A stretch of DNA of 6,447 nucleotides from the NCBI GenBank assembly GCA_045598975.1, contig JAZRVE010000095.1, positions 1 through 6,447 of the forward strand, read 5' to 3'. The notes under the pieces are model-generated. The model saw only the letters and a program-made list of their open reading frames with translations, was not told where the DNA came from and made no database searches. Positions 1-5,167 of this stretch are shown here, one piece after another. Position 1 is the stretch's first letter. The number at the start of each line of letters is the position of its first letter. Source of the stretch: UMGS882 sp045598975 (GTDB lineage Bacteria; Bacillota; Clostridia; Oscillospirales; CAG-382). A program made the translations under genes and the position numbers.

Positions 1-262
1 CAAATCATGAATTTCCGGAAGTAGCCCTGCCATTAGCACAATAAAAACATACCCGAGCCGGGAGCCTCTTTTTTTTTGTATGGCATAATCGGTGACACTG
101 CGGCAAATGTCCGCACCGCCGCAAATCTCCCGACGGAGCGCTCCGCGCGCAGTCGGCATTTGCGGCGTAAGGGAGTCCGGGGCTACTCCCCGGCAATCTT
201 TTTGGTACTTTTTCTCTTGTGAGAAAAAGTACATCGTTCTCCCCCCCCGCCGCTTGCGGCGC
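1..262 (-). repeat. Structured intergenic repeat, copy A (subtype 2)
   Basis: Read on the minus strand, this stretch carries the same ordered set of hairpins as copies B, C and D. In element order they are: a GC stem at 248-261 (CGCCGC, loop TT); a U-rich 12-bp stem at 205-232 with loop ACAA on the minus strand; a GGGG/CCCC stem at 177-193; a 10-bp stem at 117-167 enclosing a second inverted repeat; the conserved segment around 91-110; then a GC-rich part near 50-66 and the conserved end TACTTCCGGAA near position 12-24. Primary sequence is well diverged from B and C, but stem positions and linkers such as CAAAAAGA match. The distal end lies at the window edge and may continue outside. It starts 4 nt after the stop codon of the upstream minus-strand gene, so it is probably in that gene's 3' UTR. 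Confidence 0.8.
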
Positions 263-266
263 GAGG

Positions 267-2234
267 TTATTCTGCCTCCGGCACGATCTTCAAGTAGGTG
301 TTGCCGCCGCATTCCGCCGTGATGTCGAGCTTTCCTTCTCCGTCTGCCGTGAGCGAGAGCTTGCCGGAGACGACCTCCGCACCGTCCGAGATCGGCACGA
401 CAAGATAGGCACCGCCCGGTACGAGCCCCGTCAGCGTCAGCCGCACGGGCTTGTAAACGGAAGCCGTGAGATAAATGACGTCGCCGTCAAACAGCGCACC
501 GTAGGTGTCGGAGGCAAAGGTGACGCCCTTGAAGCCGTAGCGGTAAACCGGCGGCTTGTCTGATTTTTTGGATTTTTTGTCGTTTTCCGCGGGATCCGGA
601 ATGGGGAACGGACCGTCAAAAGGACCGAAGGACAGCCGTTTACCATCCGTCGAAAGGGAGAAGTACGCCGAAAGCGCGGCGCTCGGCGCAAGAGCCGAAA
701 CGGCGTTCGTCTGTGCCTCGACGCCGGACGTAACGAGAGAAAACGCGCCGTCCGCATAGGCGTTCGAGAGAGCCGCCAGCCGGAAGTTCGCCGCGTTGGC
801 GGAAATGCGGTCGCGTGCGATAATGTCGGAATATGCCGTGAGAAGGGACGTTCCGCCGTTCTGATAGTAGTTGCCGAAACTGCCGCTTCCCGAGAGCGGG
901 AGCGAGCCTTCGAGATAATCCCACCAGTTGTCCGAGGCGGCAAGCGTGGTGTTGCGCGGCGCAAAGCCGAAGGTATAGACGTCTTCACCGGAAGATGTGT
1001 CGCCCGGGACGGTGCGGTCGCCGTCCAGCCACTCAAAGATGCGGACCGCTTTGCTCTCGTCGGCGATGCCGGCGGCAATGGCTTCGAGATTGAGGAAGAC
1101 AAAGCCGTAGTCGTGCTTTTCTCCGTGTATGTCGATACAGCCGATGTAGCGCCCCTTTTCGTCATCCCACAGAAGGTTGTTGATGGCGGCGGCGTTACGG
1201 TCGGCGACGTCGGCATAGACGGCGGCGGTGTCGGTGAGACCGAGCTGGTTGAAGAGAACGGCGAGATCGCGCATGGCGCGGTTGAAACGGATGTTGATGT
1301 AGGCGTCGAGATAGCCGAAACGGAAGTTGTAATAGCGGTTGGACGGAAGCCCGGTGGAGGTGCCGTCGTTTTCTGTGGTCAGAACGTAGACGAGGGAGGT
1401 GTCTTCGTTGAATTTCAGCCCGCCGTCGTTGGTTTTCCCGTCAAAGAAGTGGGCGGCGGCGGTCTCGACCTTCTGCATGACGGTCATGCCGCCGGAAATG
1501 TCGCGGCGCGGTTCGGAATCGGGATCGACCTCGTTGAGGAAAGCGGTGCTTCCCTCTGCCTGGCAGATAACGGCAACGGCGGACAGGAAAGAGGGCGCGG
1601 CATCGTACAGATAACTGCCGGTGATGGAGGAGCGCATATTGTGCGCTTCGCTCCAAACGTAACCGTTGGAGAAGATGGGGGTGCTTTTCACGGCGTCACG
1701 GAAAGCGGCGTAGCCGGGTGCGTCGGTAAAGAAGCGGTAGCGTTCGGCGAGATAACCGTAATCGCTGACGTAGGCGGAGACGGCGGGCAGATTGCCCGAG
1801 CGGGCGAACTCCCCGGTAAAGGCGTCAAGACCGCCGACGAAGACGGCCTGTCCGGGATCGTAGAAGGTGCCGTCGAAGGCGGCGAAATCGGCAAGAAGCG
1901 CGGTTTCCGCCTCGCTCACGATGCCGTTTTCCGCGTTTTTCGATGCGCGGGAGGAGGCGCCGATTGCTTTGACGACGGCGACGATGATGCCGATGATGGC
2001 GATCAGAATGAGAAGCCCTATGCCGATGACGGTGAGCTGGGCTTTGAGACGCTGCTTTTTGCGCATGCGGATGCGCTCGGCGCGTTCGCGCTTTTTGAGG
2101 GCGTCTGCGCGGCGGGCACGCTCGGTTTCCTCGGCGGTGCGGATCTCTTCGAGGCGTCTGCGCCGTTCAAAATCTATATGGGAGAGCCCTGTCGGTTCGG
2201 ATGACGACTGCGGTCTGTTTTCACGTTCATTCAT
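267..2234 (-). CDS. Membrane-anchored protein with six-hairpin glycosidase-like outer domain
   Basis: The product has 655 residues. Residues 1-65 are very rich in Arg, Lys and Glu and look like a cytoplasmic coiled coil. Residues about 67-91 are one hydrophobic helix with no cleavage site, so a type II (N-in) anchor is likely. Residues about 110-545 form an outer alpha-helical domain with repeated helix pairs; segments such as NNLLWDDEKGRY (352-363), the following HDYGFVFLNLEAIAAGI (374-390), NWWDYLEGSLP (436-446) and YYQNGGTSL (456-464) recall (alpha/alpha)6-barrel glycosidases of the glycogen-debranching or trehalase type. A Lys/Asp-rich linker (548-562) leads to a C-terminal beta-rich domain (563-655). 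I cannot assign a substrate, a GH family or catalytic acids; Glu196, Asp310, Asp439 and Glu442 are only candidates. The ATG at 2234 is preceded by AGGGGG at 8 nt spacing. It appears monocistronic, with its own promoter. An inactive, binding-only version of the fold is also possible. Confidence 0.85.
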   Translation of the reverse strand: MNERENRPQSSSEPTGLSHIDFERRRRLEEIRTAEETERARRADALKKRERAERIRMRKKQRLKAQLTVIGIGLLILIAIIGIIVAVVKAIGASSRASKNAENGIVSEAETALLADFAAFDGTFYDPGQAVFVGGLDAFTGEFARSGNLPAVSAYVSDYGYLAERYRFFTDAPGYAAFRDAVKSTPIFSNGYVWSEAHNMRSSITGSYLYDAAPSFLSAVAVICQAEGSTAFLNEVDPDSEPRRDISGGMTVMQKVETAAAHFFDGKTNDGGLKFNEDTSLVYVLTTENDGTSTGLPSNRYYNFRFGYLDAYINIRFNRAMRDLAVLFNQLGLTDTAAVYADVADRNAAAINNLLWDDEKGRYIGCIDIHGEKHDYGFVFLNLEAIAAGIADESKAVRIFEWLDGDRTVPGDTSSGEDVYTFGFAPRNTTLAASDNWWDYLEGSLPLSGSGSFGNYYQNGGTSLLTAYSDIIARDRISANAANFRLAALSNAYADGAFSLVTSGVEAQTNAVSALAPSAALSAYFSLSTDGKRLSFGPFDGPFPIPDPAENDKKSKKSDKPPVYRYGFKGVTFASDTYGALFDGDVIYLTASVYKPVRLTLTGLVPGGAYLVVPISDGAEVVSGKLSLTADGEGKLDITAECGGNTYLKIVPEAE

Positions 2235-2242
2235 GTGCGTTT

Positions 2243-2248
2243 CCCCCT
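2243..2248 (-). promoter_or_regulatory. Ribosome binding site of the glycosidase-like gene
   Basis: On the minus strand AGGGGG lies 8 nt before the ATG at 2234. This fixes the start of the 655-residue reading frame and places the charged N-terminal segment within the protein. Confidence 0.75.
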
Positions 2249-2278
2249 GACATTCGATTTTCGTCTTTTTTCATCTTT

Positions 2279-2307
2279 ATTCTATCATATTCCCTCAATT
2301 CTGTCAA
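2279..2307 (-). promoter_or_regulatory. Sigma-A-type promoter of the glycosidase-like gene
   Basis: On the minus strand, TTGACA (2302-2307) and TAGAAT (2279-2284) are separated by exactly 17 bp, close to the housekeeping consensus. Transcription should start near 2272, giving a leader of roughly 35-40 nt before the ATG at 2234. The local AT-rich patch (2250-2320) stands out from the GC-rich surroundings, which supports a real promoter. Confidence 0.75.
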
Positions 2308-2322
2308 TGGGAAAGTTATAAG

Positions 2323-2357
2323 GCGGAGGTCTCGGAGGAGCCCTCCGAGACCTCCGC
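2323..2357. repeat. Perfect 16-bp inverted repeat (hairpin)
   Basis: GCGGAGGTCTCGGAGG at 2323-2338 pairs without mismatch with 2342-2357 around a 3-base loop (AGC). No T-run follows on either strand, so it is not a standard rho-independent terminator, although it could stop or stabilise transcripts. It lies just upstream of the minus-strand promoter at 2279-2307 and just before the leader hairpin of repeat copy B, so it may be the outermost hairpin of that element. No matching stem is visible before copies A, C or D. Confidence 0.7.
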
Positions 2358-2365
2358 TCTGCGGG

Positions 2366-2625
2366 GCAGCGTGCCGCTGCACCCATATTGCGCCGCGATG
2401 CGGCGCGGGGAAACGCTCAACTTTTTCGTGCGGACGAAAAAGTTGCAAAAAGACCGCTCGGGGCATGCCCCGAGACCCCATCGCCGCAAAGGCGGCATGC
2501 GCCGCATCTTTGCGACGGCGGAAAAGATTTGCCGCAGTATCACCGATGGGAGCACCTTCAAAACCCGAGCCGTGGGGGCTCGGGTGGATTTTCATTGTAC
2601 AAACGGCGGCGTACTTCCGGAAACT
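2366..2625 (+). repeat. Structured intergenic repeat, copy B (subtype 1)
   Basis: Hairpins in order: leader stem GCAGCG/CGCTGC (2366-2380); GCGCCGC/GCGGCGC (2390-2406); U-rich 12-bp stem CAACTTTTTCGT with loop GCGG (2418-2445); CTCGGGG/CCCCGAG with loop CATG (2457-2474); a longer compound stem (2482-2520) with an inner GCGGC/GCCGC hairpin; a single-stranded conserved part around 2526-2544; and a 9-bp stem ACCCGAGCC/GGCTCGGGT (2563-2585). It ends with the conserved TACTTCCGGAA near 2612-2622. From 2401 to 2625 I count about 9 differences from copy C. Open frames through this stretch are translations of the repeat and are not credible genes. Confidence 0.85.
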
Positions 2626-2670
2626 CACGATTCGCTGAAAAGAAAGATGCGGTGAGATACGTCCCTGACC

Positions 2671-2948
2671 GAAGCGTGCCGTTGCATCCAAACCGCGCCG
2701 CTTCACCCAAACCGCGCCGCAAGCGGCGCGGGGAAACGCTCAACTTTTTCGTGCGGACGAAAAAGTTGCAAAAAGACCGCTCGGGGCATGCCCCGAGACC
2801 CCATCGCCGCAAAGGCGGGATGCGCCGCATCTTTGCGCCGGCGGAAAAGATTTGCCGCAGTATCACCGCCCGGAGAATCTTCAAAACCCGAGCCGTGGGG
2901 GCTCGGGTGAATTTTCATTGTACAAACGGCAGCGTACTTCCGGAAACT
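2671..2948 (+). repeat. Structured intergenic repeat, copy C (subtype 1)
   Basis: This is a near-identical direct copy of B, offset by 323 bp. Stems lie at 2714-2729, 2741-2768, 2780-2797, 2805-2843 and 2886-2908. Its leader (2671-2685, GAAGCGTGCCGTTGC) matches the leader of B with two substitutions that weaken the stem. Between leader and first stem, a segment reading ATCCAAACCGCGCCGC is present twice, 19 bp apart (from 2686 and from 2705). Differences from B fall mainly after about position 2818; the proximal 90 or so bases are identical. Confidence 0.85.
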
Positions 2949-3156
2949 GATGATTTGCGGAAAGGGATGATATTGGTTAAATACGTCCCTACCCGGCTTT
3001 GTGCCTCTTTTCATCGCGCCCGCCGTCGTTTTGGTGGGCGCGCCCCCTGACCGCAGGACTCTGCGGCGGTTGTTTTTGCTTGCGTATGCTCGCGGTTTGG
3101 GCGCAGCGGCACGCTGCCGGATAGAACAACATCTTGTATAGCCCATCCTTTTGTAC
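2949..3156. other. Gene-free spacer with hairpins and a repeat fragment
   Basis: No credible coding region is present. Visible structures are a 10-bp stem at 3015-3042 (arms 3015-3024 and 3033-3042, one G-T pair), a 6-bp stem CCGCAG/CTGCGG at 3051-3066 followed after a few bases by TTTTT at 3073-3077, and a stem GCAGCG/CGCTGC at 3103-3117. The last, with the adjoining 3088-3102, matches the leader of repeats B and C in inverted orientation (GCAGCGTGCCGCTGC then GCCCAAACCGCG), so it looks like the proximal end of a broken fifth copy on the minus strand. The segment ATACGTCCCT at 2991-3000 also occurs after copy B (2657-2666), so repeat-related sequence extends past the conserved core. Confidence 0.5.
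3051..3077 (+). terminator. Possible weak terminator
   Basis: CCGCAG/CTGCGG forms a 6-bp stem with a 4-base loop (3051-3066). TTTTT follows at 3073-3077, after 6 intervening bases. The gap is longer than usual for a rho-independent terminator, and there is no known plus-strand gene just upstream, so this is a weak call. Confidence 0.25.
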
Positions 3157-3399
3157 GTATCATCAATATCCGCCGCTACGCCGCCGTTTGCACCATGTAA
3201 TCCATCCGTGCCGCACGGTTGGGAGTATGTGCAAATCTTTGTCGGAGCCGCCGTGATAACGCTTCGCACCTCCGCAAAACGTCTTCCGTTTTGCGGAGCA
3301 GGGAGTCCGGGGTGCTCCCCGGCAATCTTTTTTTCGCCTCCTTTTTTTCTTTTGTAAGAAAAAAAGGAGGTTCGTTTCTCCCGCCGCAAAGCAGCGGGA
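3157..3399 (-). repeat. Structured intergenic repeat, copy D (subtype 2)
   Basis: Read on the minus strand the order is: GC stem at 3379-3399 with a U-G pair that exists only in minus-strand RNA; a 15-bp U-rich stem at 3337-3370 with loop ACAA; CCGGGG/CCCCGG at 3307-3322; a perfect 12-bp stem CTCCGCAAAACG/CGTTTTGCGGAG at 3270-3298; a conserved linker near 3251-3269 that is shorter than in the other copies; CCGTG/CACGG at 3206-3218 enclosed by TTTGCAC/GTGCAAA (3187-3235); and a degenerate distal end near 3157-3186. It shares GGGAGTCCGGGG and CTCCCCGGCAATCTTTTT with copy A, so A and D form one subtype. Its proximal end lies about 27 bp from the -35 box of the PII-like gene. Confidence 0.8.
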
Positions 3400-3425
3400 A
3401 ATTTTGCGAAGAAACGAAATTCCTG

Positions 3426-3454
3426 TTGACGAACGGCGAAAAAAGTGCTATGAT
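3426..3454 (+). promoter_or_regulatory. Sigma-A-type promoter of the PII-like/antiporter operon
   Basis: TTGACG (3426-3431) and TATGAT (3449-3454) are separated by exactly 17 bp. Transcription should start near 3461, giving a leader of about 57 nt. It is the only good promoter seen before the two co-directional genes that follow. Confidence 0.8.
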
Positions 3455-3461
3455 GTGCTGT

Positions 3462-3487
3462 GGTGATCCCGCATCACGGGTGACACC
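3462..3487 (+). promoter_or_regulatory. Possible leader hairpin in the PII-like gene 5' UTR
   Basis: GGTG (3462-3465) pairs with CACC (3484-3487) and CCCG (3468-3471) with CGGG (3477-3480), leaving small internal loops. An alternative pairing GTGAT/ATCAC (3463-3477) would exclude the first. The stems are short, and no known riboswitch is recognised. The ribosome binding site AGAGGG lies downstream at 3504-3509, 8 nt before the ATG. Confidence 0.3.
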
Positions 3488-3517
3488 CCGAAAAATCAAA
3501 GAAAGAGGGCTGTTTTC

Positions 3518-3853
3518 ATGGAACTTATGGTTTTGATCCTCAATAAGACGGAATGTCTGAACGAGATTCTGTCCCGCTTCTTGAAAGAGGGCATCCGCGG
3601 TGCGACCATTCTCGAAAGCCGCGGCATGGCGCACAGTTTGTACGAATATAACGAGCTGAAATTCATGGTATCCCTGCGGCAGTTGCTCGATCCCGACCAC
3701 AAGGACAGCAACACTGTCCTCGCAGTGGTGGAAAAGGAGCAGATCGCGGCGATCTCGCGTATCGTGAACGAGGTGACGGGCGGACTTGACAAGCCGGACA
3801 GCGGCGTGCTGTTCACCCTGCCGGTCGGCTACGCGGAAGGCTTCGGAAATTAA
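3518..3853 (+). CDS. PII-like signalling protein
   Basis: The product has 111 residues, the usual size of a PII subunit. The order fits a ferredoxin-like fold: strand 1 MELMVLILNK, helix 1 at about 11-24, strand 2 with GATILESRGM (28-37), a short loop, strand 3 near 48-55, strand 4 NTVLAVVEK (65-73), helix 2 at about 74-86, then TGGLDKPDSGVLFTLPV (87-103) in the place of the PII B-loop and last strand. The segment expected to be the T-loop is short and does not match the GlnB uridylylation site; the GlnB-type TGKIGDGKIF motif is also absent. It is therefore PII-like and not a canonical GlnB or GlnK. It lies 24 nt before an antiporter gene and shares its promoter, which suggests that it controls that transporter; this is inference. 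The ligand cannot be read from the sequence. The ATG is preceded by AGAGGG at 8 nt. Confidence 0.8.
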   Translation: MELMVLILNKTECLNEILSRFLKEGIRGATILESRGMAHSLYEYNELKFMVSLRQLLDPDHKDSNTVLAVVEKEQIAAISRIVNEVTGGLDKPDSGVLFTLPVGYAEGFGN

Positions 3854-3877
3854 GAAAAGGAACGGCTTTATAAAAAC

Positions 3878-5113
3878 ATGAATACTTTACTCACGCTTGC
3901 CGTCATGATTTTTGCCGGCATGGCGTTCGGCAGACTTGCCAAGCATCTTCATCTCCCGAACGTGACCGGGTATCTCGTTGCGGGACTTCTCATCGGTCCC
4001 GCCATCCCCGCACTCATCCCCGGCTGTGCCTACGGCGGATTGCTCACGCAGGAGATGCTCCCCGCATTTGACATCATTTCCGAAGCGGCGCTCGGCTTTA
4101 TCGCCTTTTCCATCGGCAACGAGTTCAAGATCTCTTATTTCAAACGCGTCGGCGTGACGCCCATCGTCATCGCCGTCTTTGAGTCGCTTTTCGCCATCCT
4201 GTTCGTGCTTGCCGTTCTTCTCGGACTCAACGCCGTCGGGCTTATCCATATCACGCCCGCCTTCGCGGTGGTGCTGTCGTCCATTGCCGCCGCCACGGCG
4301 CCTGCCGCCACCATTATGGTCATCAATCAGTATAAGGCGAAGGGACCCGTCACCGAGACGCTTCTTTCGGTGGTGGCGCTTGACGACGCGACGGCACTTG
4401 CCATGTTCAGCGTGTCGGTCGCCATTGCGCAGACACTGCGTGATCCTTCCGCCGTATCGCTTGCCGACACCGTTTTGTCCCCGCTGTGGGAGATCGGCGG
4501 GGCGGTCGTCGTCGGCTTTATCATGGGGCTTGTCTTCTGTATCCCGCTTCGCTTTTTCAAGAAGGACGGCAACCGTCTTTCGCTTATCATCGGCTTTGTG
4601 TTTGCGGGTGTGGGCATTGCCAAGCTGTGCGGCTTTTCGTCGCTGTTGCTGTGCATGGCGCTCGGTGCGGGCTTTGCCAACTTTTCCTCTCACGTGCCGC
4701 ACGTCATGCGGCTGACCGACGGACTGACGCCCCCCATCTTCATGCTGTTCTTCGTGCTTTCGGGGGCGGAATTGCAGCTTGCCGTGGTACCGACGGTGGG
4801 CGTTGTGGGCATTGTGTACGTCGTCATGCGCGTGGTGGGCAAGATCTGCGGAACGGCGTTCGGCGGAGCATTGTGTAAGGCGGACACCAAGATACGCCGG
4901 TATCTCGGACCGGCGCTCATGCCGCAGGCGGGCGTTGCCATCGGTCTTTCGCTCATCGCCACGCAGGTGGTGCCGGAATACGGGGCGCAGGTGCGTGCCA
5001 TTATCCTGTGCGGTACGCTGGTGTACGAGCTGATAGGACCTGCCGTCACCAAGATGTCGCTGACGGAAGCGGGAGAGATCGAAAGGGATACCCGTCCGGC
5101 GGCGGTAAAGTAA
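3878..5113 (+). CDS. Cation/proton antiporter (CPA superfamily, Na+/H+ exchanger domain)
   Basis: The product is a 411-residue integral membrane protein with about 11-13 hydrophobic helices, the length of the bare membrane domain, without a C-terminal RCK/TrkA-N domain. Family features: GYLVAGLLIGP (31-41) after the first helix; LGFIAFSIGNEF (72-83); TAPAAT (140-145), where the discontinuous helix is expected; ALDDATAL (167-174) with Asp169-Asp170 at the ion-binding aspartate pair; Arg318 followed by VVGK; and MPQAGVAIGLSL (348-359). Paired aspartates are typical of electrogenic members, but whether Na+, K+ or Li+ is exchanged is not readable here. The start fits the first helix, although the only Shine-Dalgarno-like stretch (AAAAGGAA, 3855-3862) is unusually far from the ATG (15 nt), so translational coupling to the PII-like gene is possible. 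With no RCK domain present, the upstream PII-like protein may supply regulation. Confidence 0.92.
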   Translation: MNTLLTLAVMIFAGMAFGRLAKHLHLPNVTGYLVAGLLIGPAIPALIPGCAYGGLLTQEMLPAFDIISEAALGFIAFSIGNEFKISYFKRVGVTPIVIAVFESLFAILFVLAVLLGLNAVGLIHITPAFAVVLSSIAAATAPAATIMVINQYKAKGPVTETLLSVVALDDATALAMFSVSVAIAQTLRDPSAVSLADTVLSPLWEIGGAVVVGFIMGLVFCIPLRFFKKDGNRLSLIIGFVFAGVGIAKLCGFSSLLLCMALGAGFANFSSHVPHVMRLTDGLTPPIFMLFFVLSGAELQLAVVPTVGVVGIVYVVMRVVGKICGTAFGGALCKADTKIRRYLGPALMPQAGVAIGLSLIATQVVPEYGAQVRAIILCGTLVYELIGPAVTKMSLTEAGEIERDTRPAAVK

Positions 5114-5124
5114 AAAAATCAAAG

Positions 5125-5154
5125 AGAAAAGCGTGTCGTGTGACACGCTTTTCT
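5125..5154. terminator. Bidirectional rho-independent terminator
   Basis: AGAAAAGCGTGTC (5125-5137) pairs perfectly over 13 bp with 5142-5154 around the loop GTGT. On the plus strand the stem ends in TTTTCT followed by TCTTTTAT; on the minus strand it is followed by CTTTGATTTTTTTA. It lies 11 nt after the antiporter stop and 13 nt after the clpC stop, so it can serve both convergent genes. Confidence 0.88.
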
Positions 5155-5167
5155 TCTTTTATGCCTG

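Noticed and set aside
240..248. Run of C, and the T-run near 69-77
   Set aside because: Both are single-base runs within the repeat element; the C run may be a slippage site or sequencing error and carries no function I can support.
1113..2204. Plus-strand open frame of 363 codons
   Set aside because: It lies wholly antisense to the glycosidase-like gene and is a Gly/Val/Asp-rich shadow of GC-rich codons with no promoter or ribosome binding site.
2227..2706. Minus-strand open frame of 159 codons, and the similar one at 2703-3389
   Set aside because: Both are translations of the opposite strand of the repeat elements, rich in Arg and Pro; the first also overlaps the promoter and start of the real minus-strand gene.
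2388..3050. Open frame of 220 codons on the plus strand
   Set aside because: It runs through repeats B and C and encodes the same Arg/Lys-rich peptide twice because the DNA is repeated. It has no good ribosome binding site and resembles no protein family.
2366..3399. CRISPR array
   Set aside because: Repeat units are about 240 bp, in both orientations, with internal hairpins and no regular short spacers; no cas genes are seen.
1..3399. Insertion sequence or transposon
   Set aside because: No transposase-like frame is present, and no clear terminal inverted repeats or target duplications could be seen around the copies. A non-autonomous mobile element is still possible.
3887..5146. Minus-strand open frame of 419 codons
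   Set aside because: It is antisense to the antiporter gene, extremely rich in Arg, His and Gly, and crosses the bidirectional terminator.
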